DNA of 64,000 nt. Source: Trichaptum fuscoviolaceum. Lineage: Eukaryota > Basidiomycota > Agaricomycetes > Hymenochaetales > Trichaptaceae. The notes beneath the pieces were generated by a model that was not told the origin of the DNA, made no database searches, and saw only the letters and a list, made by a program, of their open reading frames with translations. This document shows positions 34,656 through 47,653 of the stretch, piece after piece. The stretch is taken from NCBI GenBank assembly GCA_910574455.1, contig CAJSYZ010000005.1, forward strand, positions 4,712,001 to 4,776,000, read 5' to 3'. The position numbers and the translations under genes were made by a program. Positions within the stretch are counted from its first letter, which is position 1. Each line of letters starts with the position of its first letter.

Positions 34656-36708
34656 ATGACACGCTTTGGAGACCTCGCGCCGCTCTGTCGGCAGGTGCCC
34701 AGTTACACCTGGTGCAATCTCTTCTTCCGCCAGGTACGTCTAATTCGCCTTCCCTTGCAAACGACGGCTGCAATAACGTTTCTCGCTCTTTTGCATAATA
34801 CAGCTGCAAAAACATGACCCCGCCATTCTTTCAGGCCTCTCATCAGATGCTCTCTCCGCGCCCGTGGGCGTCAACCCCGAGTGCGGCATCCCGCGCGTCA
34901 ACCACTCCATCGGAAACTCAAGCAACTCGCTGGGGAACATCGCGGACATAATCGCGTGCGGATTGAGCTTGATCGCGGTTGTTATTCTGCTTTTGTGGGC
35001 TGGAAGACGAAAGGCTGCCGTTGGTTAGTGAGCAATCCTTGAACGACATTTTCTTCTTTTTTTCTTCGTACTTTCTTTATTCTTTCGTGCACCATCTTCA
35101 GACTACTATTTCTCCTTTCTCTACTTGGTTTTAGTCTATGCATACTGCGCCGACAACCCTATCCCTCACGTCACCGTTACATCGTCCATCTCACCTCGTC
35201 CCACGCACCCGCGCCGGCCACAGCACGCTTGTATTCAGGCGATATTGTCCATCTGATGGCCCCTGGTCCACCCTATTTCCGCACCCACACCATACCCTCC
35301 TACGCATGCACGCGGTTTTCGATGACTTAGCTGGCGCTGTGGCTCTTGTTGGCACTTGCAAAGGGGTATGAGATGATGAGATGGCAGGACTGGATGGGAA
35401 GTCGCATATTGGCGTGAATACCAGCCGGCCGGTATGAATGGTCCGGTCGGGGATGGTTGGGACTTCGGTCGTCATTCTCGTTTCCTATCTATCTCTCTCG
35501 TTTCTAGTCACTCTCGTTGTTCCTCTTCACCCCTCTTATTGGTCTACCTTTGTTCAGCTTTGCAATGACGCACTTTCGAGCAGCGTCGATCCCCCTATTT
35601 CCCTAGCAATGCCGATATATCCGTCTCCATGTATCCTTTTCTTTTCTCCTCTTTCCTCTCCCCATCCTGTGATTCCTTCTCACACTCACTTTCTCCCTGC
35701 CCATAACTCACTTATGTACTTTCGTCACAGGTCGCACCGAAATCCGAATTTTCCTCGTGCTGTACGCGCTCACGCTCCCCTTCCAACTACTCACCACCGG
35801 CGCTGTGCTCGAGCAGGGGTCTACAGCTCTAGTCGTCCTCACTGCCATTCATGCTGGGTTCGTCGCCGCCCTCTTCTGGTCGCTACTCGCAAACGGTCTT
35901 GTTGCAACGCAAGTTGTGGAGGATGGGACACTAAGTTCGCTGATCGTACGATTTCCGCTATCGTTCTTATGTTTATATGTCCGCTCATGATATATGCATT
36001 AATTTAGCCCTTTGGTATATTCACGATCGCGTTTTTCGTAGCGACCACTTATATCTCGCTTGACACTGCGCTGAGCTTTACATCTACCTTCGGGCCGTCC
36101 AACCCGCCGAGCGACCTTAACAACATCGCCGTTTTCGTCCTTACAAGCATCTGGCCTGGCGTGTATGTCTTTTCTCATTATCAAAGGTGATATCTAGATT
36201 AAAATCCTGTCTTTCGTTAGCGCCGCCCTGCTGTACTTCATCGTTATGGCGTACGTCGTCCTCGGTATCCTTCGCGAGCGCAGACCGATGCTATTCTATC
36301 TTGCCGCGGCCGTTGCCTTCGTTCTCGCTCAGCTCGCGTGGTTCCTCTTAGGGAAAGTCGTTTGCCGGGTGCGTAGGCCTCTGTATATTCCCTTCATATT
36401 CTTCCCTTCGTGGGCCTTAAGCTGGGGGCTTTTGCGCTCTCCGACGCCCCTTTCTTTATATGAAGAAGAAATCTAAATCTAATTAAACCCGACATTTCAT
36501 TGCATACAGAAAACAAACTCGAAGATCGACGGCTCCTTCATCGCAACCGTGCTCGAGACCGTCTCAGTCTTCTTCATCTTCTTCGGCTGGAGGAGTATAA
36601 CTGAAGGTAACGTTTTCGCTCCAATTCTTTCTGACTGTTCTTGTTTTCAACCTCTGACTCATACGCATTACCTTTTTCGCAGATACTTGGGACGACGGGT
36701 ATTACTAG
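34656..36708 (+). CDS. CHS7: Chitin synthase export chaperone, Chs7 type
   Basis: Polytopic endoplasmic-reticulum protein needed in yeasts for export of chitin synthase III to the cell surface. Seven exons splice cleanly: 34656-34733, 34804-35023, 35731-35945, 36008-36162, 36221-36368, 36510-36606 and 36683-36708. They total 939 nt and encode 312 residues, the normal family length. Family blocks in order: MTRFGDLAPLCRQVPSYTWC, VNPECGIPR, GNIADIIACGLSL, RTEIRIFLVLYALTLPFQLL, TGAVLEQGSTALVVLTAIHA, LVATQVVEDGTLSSLIPFG, VLTSIWPGV, SKIDGSFIATVLETVSV and the C-terminal RSITEDTWDDGYY. About seven membrane segments are expected. The second intron (35024-35730) is 707 nt, roughly ten times the local norm. 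Confidence 0.94.
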
Positions 36709-37931
36709 ATCTCCCATCCTTGTCCCTTCCTTCCTTGTCTCTGTCTGCGTGTCTCCTTTACGTCCCATGCTTTCCTCTGCGTCCTGATCCTCTTCCTCTC
36801 ATTCATCAACAATGAAAAAAGCGAAACTTATTCTCTCTTCCATCATCCATCTGTCTTGGGTAATTTGCCGTCGCTGCTTTGTCGTTCCTTCCTACACACC
36901 TTAACGCCTCTCAACTTCACTCTTCCGTTTCCCCCCCGTTTCCTCTTCACACACGCCCCGAACGCGCTGGTCCCCCAGGTTCATTCCTCTTTCATATCCC
37001 ATCTGTCAGTTATCGCTGGCTTCTGCTCCTTCATTCATTTTCACACCGTTGAACGCTTTTTTAACATATAAAGAAGCCGAACATTCGATATCGGCTCCCC
37101 CTTGTATTCTTTATGCAACCTTTCTTATTTTGTTTGTATATACATATCCTTGGCTATTTTGACTCTCGATTCGGTCATCCCATCCTTACCTTCACCTTGC
37201 TTTTTCGTCATTCCCCTGTTTTTACTTTTGCGTTTCTGTGCGTGTCTCCCTCTCACAGAGGCCGGCTGAGAGTGCGCTAACTTGTTCGGCTTTATTTTGC
37301 TGAGAGGGGAGGAAGGATCAACGAAGCGATGGAATATATAGTAGGGATGGAAGATGTTCTGCACTGATGTAGAATGTAATATTTCGTGTCTGCGTACCAT
37401 ACCCACTTCTTACTTGTTTTTGATTAACGAAATATCATGACAGATTGCTTTTGCTGCACGTTCAATGGATCTGTGTCAACAACCGCGGAGGCAATCGAAG
37501 AACTCTTGTGGTGCGAATGATGGAATGGAAGATATGAAGACAAATAGACTTTGATTTCATTGAAGGAACCACGCCTCTTCTTCAAGTCAACGTTTTCGTA
37601 TGTGTTTCTCTGTCATTTGCTCACAACCGTATAGCCCGTGCAGGGTTGTCACTGATGAATACTGATTTGTCAGCAGTGTGTACTACAGGAGGGACCCGAA
37701 TGGCAATCCTATCGAGTTCTTCTCTGAAGTTGACTCAACACCATGCGGTCGCAAGCCTCGGCATGTCGTCTCTTCCTACGCTGCTGACTCGACAGCAGTT
37801 CTCGGATGCACATGAATGAATGACATAGGGACGCATCTAGACTATCTATAAAGCGCGTTAGTTGTAGGACTTGGGTTGCGTTCGCGTCCGTCGCGAAATC
37901 GCCAACTAAATTGCATGTTCGAGGACCCACA
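36709..37931. other. Intergenic region between Chs7 and ABC transporter genes
   Basis: About 1.2 kb, T- and C-rich on the plus strand. No gene recognised. Confidence 0.5.
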
Positions 37932-40900
37932 ATGGTTTCATTCCAGCCTACTTCCTTACTGTTCATACCGCCAGGTCTTGCTGGAATCTCGCTTGTTTAT
38001 CTTGGACTCAGGTTCAGGTTTTTTTGCCTTCCTCATTCTCTCGTTGTAGACGGGAAAGCGCCAGCAGGAAGTACTGGTCATAGGAACCGTGACGGAGTCT
38101 TATCTACTCGTTCGTCGCCCAAACGATTCAGTACATTTTCAGAGACAATTCAAGAATTTGATGGTGTCTCCATCATCTCTTTCCGAACCCTGCGGTTCTT
38201 GGCCATTGTCGCACTCCTTGCTCTCCAGATATTCGACGTTGCCTCTGAAAACGCCAATCTGACGAATTATTTTCAATTGGTATTTTTAGTAAGTCGACTG
38301 AGGCCAATACAATCTGCTATTACTAACGTATGACTTTGGTGTAGGCTTACGCATCCGTCCTTTCTCTTCACACCATTTGTGCGAGCGAACCGCAATGGAG
38401 GGATATATCGTCTCGTCATCTAGCCCTTCTATTACTCGTTGAGTTTTTAGTTTATGGATTCTTGGATTTATGGCCGTATGCTACACTGTCACCTTATCCT
38501 CCCAATCCGACTTCCGCTTTGGTGATGTGGACCCGAGTTGTGCTTCTATGTCTGTGTGCTGTGGTTATTCCGCTTGTCATGCCTCGACCTTTCAGGCCGA
38601 TTTTTTTAGGGGTAAATCTCCGTCTGTGTCCTTTCAAGTCCCACACTTAACCGTTCTCTGACATCTAGGCGAAGCCAGCAGCAAACGAAGTCGCGTCTTT
38701 GCTGTCTAGAGTAACATACTCTTTCATGGACAAAGTAGTCTTCCACGCCTGGCGTGTCCCGGATATTGGCATGAGCAATATGCCCCATCTCCCGCAACGT
38801 GAATCAGTCGAAGCTTTAAGTTATCGTGGGATGAAGGTATGCAATTCCATCTTCTAATTCAGATCTGTGTGTTACAATAAGTGACTGACATGATGTATAG
38901 GTACTTGACCCTGTGCTCCGTATACATAAGAGGCACGCTATTTGGGGGTTCGTAGACATGTGGGGTGAGACATTTGTCTGACGCTCTGAAATAATTATGC
39001 TCACAAAGAGAGAGAAAAGGCTATCAATATTTCATGGGCTTCGTTTGGACATTTTTGACTGTAAGTGCATCACAATCTGTTCTTTGACTATACTATAATA
39101 TCACCCTCCTCAAGGCATTGTCGGAATTCATTGGAGTTTTTGGCACAAGAAATTTACTAACGTAGGTATTGGCTACCTCGTGTAGGTAGGTAACGACCTC
39201 TAACATCAATGGCTAGGTATCTTGAAACGGGACGTCCGCCTCTTGGCTTACAGCCTTGGGTGTGGATAATCCTGCTCGGATTTGGGCCTTTCATATACGC
39301 GAGTATATATACTCAGTTCTTGTACATGGGGGTGAGTCCACCGTTCACTGAGCTAAGATATCAACATAACCGATGACCTTCGCAGACTCGGATCGACGTC
39401 GAGAATTTCAGTTTCATCAGCTATCTCATCTATCATCACTCAGTCCGCATCCGGATAAAGAGTGACAGCATGGACGAGAATGAGGAAGAAATGGACAAGA
39501 GCGATGGGTCTTGTGAACCAAGTACAGCAGTTTCGACGGACCCTGGTGCAACAAACGCCGAGTCAGTACATAATGACAATGCCGATTCTGTTGCTACATC
39601 TGCAGTCCCAGAAGGAGGGCATGCGAGGGAGAAGACAGGTGCTCTAGTTGGCAAGATCAACAACCTTGTTACGACGGATCTATTAACCATCGAGCATTCT
39701 TACCGCATTGTTAAAATCCGTGCGTTTACCACTCCTAACTTATTGCTGACTTATTACTCACCCAATATCCCTGCTTACCGTTAGCCTCTCTGATACTGCA
39801 GATTGCGATCTCCGTTATTGTTCTGTATGCACTTCTGGGATGGAGGTAAGTAATTTGATTGCGAGTATGTTACGGGTAGTATGGAACTTTTACTTTTGCT
39901 TAGCGCATTACTCGGCTTTGGCATGATGGCCCTTTTGACGCCAGTCCCTGCGTACGTCGGACAGCTGATGGCAAGTGTACAACGAGAGAAAATGAATATG
40001 GTCAGTAGACATCCTGACTGGCCTGAACTGTACTTACCACCGCCATGCATACCAGACCGACAAACGCGTTGAAGCCGTGACCCAAAGTGTGTGCAAGACG
40101 GTATAACTTACACCATCATTGCTCACATTTAACGCACCTGGATAGGCTTGAATGTTCTTCGAATGCTCAAAATGTTTGCATGGGAGCCTTACATGCTGAA
40201 GGAGCTCGCGCAGCACCGCTCTGACGAGCTGAAGCAAATGCGAAAGGGGAGGCTCCTCGAAATTGCCATGAACGGCACGAACTCAATACTCCCCATTGTG
40301 GCGAAGATTACGACTTACTCTGTCTATGTAAGGATTGCATGGTTAAACCAAGTAAGCATGCGGCTTATTTTCGTTCCCCAGGCTCTCGTCACTAAAGGGG
40401 ACCTTTCTGGTGAGCTACTACTACCGATAAAAATCCCCAATTTCCTTAACCACGTTTTTTTATTTAGCATCGCGCATGTTCTCTTCGCTAATGGTAAGAT
40501 TATTATCACGTCCTTACTTTTCCGTCACTACTATTCTGCTGTTGTAGATCTTCTCAATGCTTGAAGAGAAACTATTCCAGGTCATGCATAGTATTCCGCA
40601 AATTATCAAAGGTATCGGTATTCTATGTTGCAACATATTATCGTCCTGAAATATTTCCGAACGCGACAGCAAAAGTTTCGTATGATCGCTATACCGACTT
40701 CTTAAATAACGTGCGCATAGCTCACCTTGTCAGAGGCCTTAATTCATACTACTCCCCAGACCGAGCTATTGGAAAGCGAAAAGGCGAAAATTGATCCTTC
40801 AGCAGTCATTGCTCTTGCAGATCATAACAAAGACGCAATCGGATTCAACAACTGTTCTTTCTCTTGGAACTCTTTCGAGCCCTCAGAGTCGGGTGGACAC

Positions 40901-43900
40901 ACGCGCAAGGCATTCCGCCTCCGTTTCGACGGTGAAGTTCTTTTCCAACGAGGTAAAATCAACATCATCATTGGTCCGACGGCGTCCGGCAAGGTCAGTG
41001 TCACCTTCATGCAATTTCTGTTGGATTAACGGTTTTCAGACATCTGTGCTCATGGCTCTACTGGGCGAGATGTACTATAAGGCGCATAACATCGACTCTT
41101 GGTATAACTTGCCAAGAGATGGTAGCATTGCTTACGCTGCTCAAGAGTCTTGGGTACTGAATGAAACTATCAGGGTATGTCTCCTGCTACTGTCTTCTCC
41201 GGATCCTTACTCCTGAAATTAGGACAACATCCTCTTCGGCGAGCCTTACCTCGAGGATCGTTATAAAATGAGTACGTATCTTTGACTTTTCACCCGTTCA
41301 GCGAGATTGATCTCGGTTCTGTCAGCTCTATACCACTGTGCACTGGAACGTGATTTGAGCCTTTGGGATGCAGGTGATCTGACAGAGGTCGGGGAGAAAG
41401 GACTGACTCTGAGGTATGTATGTATTGTCTCTGACTAAGAGTTTGTCCTAACCTTGTCACTTTCAACAACCGATAGTGGTGGTCAAAAGGCCCGAGTAAC
41501 TTTGGCTCGAGCGTTGTACTCGCATGCCTCCGTCATTCTGCTTGACGATGTGTTGGCCGCGCTAGACGTTCACACAGCGAAGTGGATTGTTGACAAAGCA
41601 CTCTGCGGAGATCTGGTGAAGGGCCGCACAGTGCTACTCGTGTCTCACAACATTGCTTTGGCTGCTCCAATCGCTAGCTTTGTTGTCTTGCTAGGGAGAC
41701 ATGGTACAGTGTCTGCCACCGGTTCCGTCTCTGATGTCCTCAAGAAAGACTCCTTCCTTCGCACTCAATTGGAAAAGGCATGTGAAGAAGCACGTGAAGA
41801 GGAGGAGGGAGATATCGATCTCAAGGCTGAAGAAACCGGAAAGGGCGACGATGAAATGATGAAACAGGCTTCCGGAAAGCTTATTATCGCAGAAGAAAAG
41901 GCGATAGGTCGCGCGGAGCTTGCTGCCTTCATGCTATATATCAGGGGTATCGGCGGTCCTCTGGTCTGGTCGATCTTTATTATCGCATTGTCTGCAGCTA
42001 TGCTTGTTAAAGTTGGGCAGACGTGGTTTGTTGGTTATTGGTCTTCTCAGTATGAAAGCCACTCACCAACGGAAGTACCAGTCGTGAAGTACTAAGTACC
42101 TTTTCTTTGTCCTTTTCGTTGTCTCCTAACATTAATTTGACAGATATCTCGTGATCTACGCGTTGCTCAACGTCTTCGCAGAAGCCTCAGACTGCCTGTC
42201 ACAGGCTCTATGGGTATTCCGATCCCTCCGTGCATCCCGAATTATCCACTTCCAACTCTTGGAAAGCGTCTTCTCAGCTACGTTCCGATGGTTAGACATC
42301 ACGCCCGTGGGACGTATCGTCACTCGATGCACACAGGACATCGCTAGCATCGACGGCGCGTTGGAAATACTTGCATGCATGCTAATGCGCATGTCAATAA
42401 ACTTGATCGCGCTTTTCACGTCGGCGGTTTTCGTGGCGGGGTGGTACGCATTTGTTCCTGGAATGCTACTCGCAGTGCTCGGAGGCTTCCTTGGCCTTGT
42501 TTACTTGAAATGTCAGCTCAGTATTCGCAGGGAGGTGAGCAATGCAAAAGCGCCCGTCATGAGCCAGATAGGAACTGCTTTGAATGGTTTGCGTAAGTGC
42601 TATTGATGTCTTTCGATTACATGAGCGTTATGTAACACTTTATAGCTTCCATACGTGCATATGGGGCCCAGGAACTCTTCAGCGCTAGATTGAAGTCGAG
42701 ACTGGACACAGCGTCCAGGGCTTTTTACACCTTTACTGACATTGACAGATGGATTGCTGTGCGTATCGACACGCTGTGTGGGATATTCGCCGCCAGTATC
42801 TCAACATATCTAGTTTATGGAGGTCGAGTCAGCGCGGGATCGGCGGGCTTCACTATTTCGGTTGTCTTGACATTTGCAAGACAAATGATGTGGTGGGTTA
42901 GAACATACACTCTTCTAGAGCTTCAAGGTGAAGAAACTATGTTGTATTTTTGATTACATTCTGACGTTAAAATCAAACAGCGAACAGGTAGGTGTTTTAA
43001 ATCAGCAAGTCAACTTACCTTTTGATGTAATCATACCTCAGCCTAGAGAGGGTTCTTGACTTTCTACGAATCGATCACGAGCCACAGGCGTCCGAGTCGG
43101 GTTTACCCCCAGCTTATTGGCCGAGCGGTGGATCTCTCAGGGTAGAAAACCTATCTGCTCGATACTCTGAAGGTAGGCATTCAATACAGACCCATGCAGC
43201 GGGGCTTGACACTCGACGTATTCAGATTCTCCTGAGGTTCTGAAGAACCTCAGTTTCGATATTTCACCTGGAGAACGTGTAGGAATCGGTCAGTTCTTAT
43301 TTTTTTAATGAGAAACGTAGGACTCATAATTTGACACTCCTATCTCCAACAGTGGGACGGACAGGAGCTGGTTCGTCGTCTGCAAGAAAAACGCTAAACA
43401 TGTCTGAAGTTTGATACATAGGAAAGTCCAGTGTGGCATTAGCATTACTAAGGGCGATCAGGACTTCGGGGAAAGTCTTCTATGACAATCTGGCCACAGA
43501 CACAATCAATCTTGAGGCTCTGCGCTCGAACATCACTCTTATCCCCCAGCAACCTGAACTTATCCATGGCTCGCTGCGTACGAACTTGGATCCCTTTGGA
43601 CGACATGAAGATATCGAGTTAAATAATGCACTGCGAGTGGCTGGTCTCTTTGACATCCGCGACACTATTGCTGCACCAAATGAGTTCGATGATGTATGGG
43701 GCAGAACCAGTGGAGAACCCACGATAGCGCAAGGCGAAGGTGAGATCAGGTCAAAGATCAGTCTGGATACGACGGTGGAGAGTGGCGGCAGCAACTTCTC
43801 TGTGGGTCAGCGACAAATTATAGCACTTGCACGGGCTATCGTTCGCAGGAGCAAGCTCCTGATTTTGGACGAGGCGACTGCGGCTATAGGTAAGCCGAAC

Positions 43901-44257
43901 ACACGTAACAGTCACATTACGACTAACATGAGCGCTTTCCCATTTGTCCAGACTACGATACAGATGCTGCCATCCAAAAGGCTTTGCGCACAGAGTTTAG
44001 CAAGGACACGACATTCATCACCATCGCACACAGGCTGCAGACTATTATGGACTACGACAGAATTGTAAGTATCGTCACTTTACTAAAGGGCCAGCTTCTC
44101 ACATATTGTGCAGATGGTGCTGGACGCCGGAAAACTGGTTGAATTTGATACGCCTAAGAATCTGCTAAAAAAGGAGGAGGGCTTCCTGCGTGCCTTGGTG
44201 GACGAGAGCGCGGATAAGGCGGTGCTAGTCAAGCTAGCTAATGACGCCGCCAGTTAG
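37932..44257 (+). CDS. ABCC-type (MRP/YCF1-like) ABC transporter
   Basis: Full-length ATP-driven exporter, probably vacuolar or plasma-membrane, of about 1,500-1,600 residues spread over more than 20 exons with introns of about 50-65 nt. The ATG at 37932 begins [18 protein letters not shown], and several N-terminal membrane helices (TMD0-like) precede the first transporter domain. NBD1 has Walker A GPTASGKTSV (split by an intron at 40993-41035), signature [15 protein letters not shown] (41470s) and Walker [11 protein letters not shown], with the degenerate acidic residue usual in ABCC NBD1. The second transmembrane domain includes [21 protein letters not shown]2 has Walker [17 protein letters not shown] (intron inside), [16 protein letters not shown], Walker [13 protein letters not shown] and the H-loop [11 protein letters not shown]. 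The end [11 protein letters not shown] precedes a TAG at 44255. No lesion was found. Substrate is unknown. Confidence 0.9.
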
Positions 44258-45867
44258 TCAGAACCTTTATTCGCTCCGTATAAGCCGCGGGGGGGGGGGG
44301 GGGGGGGCGCAAGGGAGGAGTGACTGTGACCAGGATCAGTAAGTACCAGTATGATTGTTAGGCAAAGATAATGTCAAATATACATGTGGTGTTCTCAATT
44401 GTCGCTTTCATGAGCCGACGGACCTTACATCATTCTCCTTCAAATTGCTGTTCGGCTTGACATGATGTATATACTGCCATACAGTGCAGTGCAGCCGTCG
44501 ATAAGGTCATCAACCTCTGACTTAAGGTATCCACGGCCTTCAGGACGACGCTTCAATTGTTTCTCAGTAGATGCGGTCAATCGATGTTCCTCGCTGTTCA
44601 TAACTGAGACAAAACGACTTGCAAGAAAGAGGGAGTAGATGTATACCCCGGTACTAAGATGAAACCGTCGTAGAAAACCTGATTCGCACGATTACACAGC
44701 CACTCAAGCTGGCAGTGGCACTTCAAGTTGCGGTAGTATGCAGACGCCCCAATACTCACTGTCAGCGTCGAGCGACCTATAACAACGAAGAGAGGATCGT
44801 CTGAAAGCGCATCCCCATCTAGGCTCGCAAGCCAGCCGTTAGTGTAATGTACATCACAACACTAACGACTGGTTTACGAGTCTAATCCCCATCGGACATT
44901 CGTGTAATATGTCGGTCGACGTCTCTGACGGATGCAATTCAAGCCTATATTCCACCTTGCGCACAACAACTTATGAGCAGTTCTATACCCATCTACTCCA
45001 CACCTTCAACGAATCAAACTTGGGATAAACTTATGGAACATCATAACTCAGCAAATTCAAGTTTGGCTTCCATCCATGTGTCTCATAGGTGCTCTTGGCT
45101 TAGAAGCTAGAGACGCGATAATTGGAAACACACACCATTCTTCTTGTCGCGCGGGACGCGTTGACAACTGTGGATTTGTTATTGAGCTCAGGCTGCCATT
45201 GCTATGGCGACGACCAAATTTGGTGCGCAACAACATCATCAAGTTCTCGTCCGTCGATGAGCAGTGTTTCGTGGCTGGTTTCTTCCCGACGAGAGCTGAC
45301 TAGAGATGAGGTGAGTACATCTCAGACGCCATTGTCCTTCGAGGCCAGACGGCGTTTCGAGATGCGGGAGGGAAATCGAAACTCATCGAGTGAAATCTTG
45401 ACGACATCGGAGATAAATCAACAGCGACCAGGGTCTTTATATCGAAATACAAATGGAATACCAGTGGAGGCGCATGAGGGCGGCAAAACAGTGCAATTAA
45501 GCATGCTTCGGAGGTTCGGAAAAAGGGTCGATACGAAGGCTAATTTCGTCACCATCCGAATCCCGATTCCACATGCACAATTCTTTTCTTCCGATCCCAT
45601 CTAACGTGCTTGTAAAGGTGAGATCCGGGATGCAAAGAGAAGAAGAGATGATGCCGAGAATATAAAAGTACGTTGACTCGCCATCGTCTACCTTCACTTC
45701 ACTCCTTTTCCTTCTCCACCTTCCAGGTCTGCACACTCGAACGAGCGGTGCTCGGTTTCTTCATTCTTTTCTAACAACATTCCTTGCTTGACGCACGCAC
45801 TTTCTTTTGCATCCATTCCATTTTCAACTGTACTTCTTGTCTCAAATTCTTTATTGATTTACTCAAG
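44258..45867. other. Intergenic region
   Basis: About 1.6 kb without a supported gene. A 19-G homopolymer lies at 44289-44307, just after the transporter stop. A TGGCAGTGGCA word with TTCAAGTTG beside it lies at 44710-44730. The right end is C/T-rich and should be the promoter of the secreted protein gene. Confidence 0.5.
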
Positions 45868-47223
45868 ATGTTTGCCTCCAATGTTTTCATTGTCAGTGCA
45901 CTCGCACTCGCATCGACCGTTCAGGGAGCTCCTCTCACAAAGCGTATTGCCCAAGTCATCGCCGACTCGACTGCGAAATGGGAAGCAGCTTGCGTGAGTT
46001 TTCTACTCTCCTTTGCTCGTCTTCCTTTTCTTTCTGTCCGACGTTTGGTTCAATTTCATTCAGATGAGGCTAAATTTATCTCTCTTTCTCATGGAGGGAG
46101 GGCGCGTGAGCGCGCCGCACCTTGTGAGAAGTCCTGCCGTCTACAACCACCACATTGTCTTCATTCTCATCCAACATCAGATCCCATCTGTCTCTTCGAT
46201 ATGTTTTTGGTTCTGCATCCGACTCACACTCAGGCTTGTTCATTCTACAGACAGCTGCCGGCGGAGGACTTCAATGCAACCCGCTCTCTGTTACCGCCTT
46301 CACCACGCTCCTGGCCGCCGCAGGGCCGTGCGAGCAGCAAGATGCAGCAGACAGCATGATCGACCTCGCACACCAGCTGAACAATAACGCAGACATGATA
46401 CGGTTTGCACAGCTCTTCGCTCAGCAGCCGCGCAACTCTCCCACCTCGCAATCTGTACCATACTGCCAGACTGCACCCCGAAACTCCGAGCTCAATGGGC
46501 TATTCCAATGCCAGTTTGAAGGCGTCAACCCGAAGGTGTTTGTTGGTGGTACTGCTGTTGGTGGGCAAGGCACAATCCCTTTCGGACGCTCGACTCCGTT
46601 GAGCCCCGCGGGCTCTTGCCCCGCACACACATCTGGTGGGATCGCTGATGGTTCGCAGTTGACTGATATTACTTCTGATCCTGGTATTGGGTAGGCAAAC
46701 ACTTTCAATCGAGTTCCTGAAGATCGAAGTGAGCTGATACTATATATAATCTATATAATGTAGTTCGGGATCTTCTGGATCCAACAACGGCGAATCAAAG
46801 ACCGTTATAGCCACCTCCACTTCTACGGCAACCACTATTGCTTCCGTTGAAACGCAAGTTACGACCTCTTCAGCCACGACAACCGCTGCCCCATCCTCTG
46901 GCACGACTTCGGGATCGAGCTCCTCCGAGTCCTTCGCACTCCAAAATGGGAAAGACGCACAAGCACTAAACGCAAAATTCGCAAGGCTTACGCCCTCTTC
47001 CTCATGCACCGCTGGCGATGTCGCCTGCGTCAACGGCTCTTTCGCGCAGTGTGTGAACGGTGCTTTCGTCTTGACAGACTGCAACGCCGCTGCCGGCCTT
47101 ACTTGTGCTGCGTTGCCGTTGGTCAACAGTCCTGGAACGAGCATTACTTGCACTACGAAGTCGGATGCTGAAGACAGAATTGCGAGGACTGGTGCAACTG
47201 GTGGCTTCACTGGAGGCAATTAG
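45868..47223 (+). CDS. Secreted protein with C-terminal CBM19-like chitin-binding region
   Basis: Three exons, 45868-45993, 46251-46690 and 46764-47223, total 1,026 nt and encode 341 residues. The signal peptide MFASNVFIVSALALASTVQG is followed by APLTKR, a likely Kex2 site. The central part (about 43-185) has TAAGGGLQCNPLSVTAF, PYCQTAP, LNGLFQCQFEG and VGGQGTIPFG, a block conserved in basidiomycete secreted proteins. A Ser/Thr-rich linker (about 190-250) is probably O-glycosylated. The C-terminal cysteine-rich region reads CTAGDVACVNGSFAQCVNG, then CAALPLVNSPGTSITC, resembling CBM family 19. It probably acts at the cell wall or on extracellular chitin; the catalytic status of the central part is unknown. 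The first intron is 257 nt, long for this locus. Confidence 0.82.
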
Positions 47224-47653
47224 TGTTTACACAAGAAGTCTGTTTTGGCAACGATGATCTTCCTCCATCCTAATGATTTCAATTATACCATGTTCACTCT
47301 GCGAGTGCCTTCTCTGGAATATTTAGTCGGCTGTGCGACCTTGATGTATCATTACCTCCTCGGATTGAACGAGAAAGAGAAACACAAATACATTTGTACA
47401 ACATCGCATGTGATCAATTCGTCTTTTCAAATCAGTGTTATTGTATGTTTCATACGAGGTGTCATTGTACACTAGAGCTATTTACAAGCAGAAAGGTATA
47501 TGGTACAAGAGAAATCTATGACTATCGACATAAAGAGCTCGGGGGCTCAAAAAAAGAGTGCGAAGAAAAGGATTTACAAAAGAAAGAATTCGAAAGGGGC
47601 AATGAACAACTAATGAGTGTACTTTTCATGGTTCCAGGAATATTTCTAAGACT
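47224..47653. other. Convergent 3' spacer
   Basis: Spacer between the 3' ends of the secreted-protein gene and the minus-strand disordered-protein gene. Nothing recognised. Confidence 0.5.
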
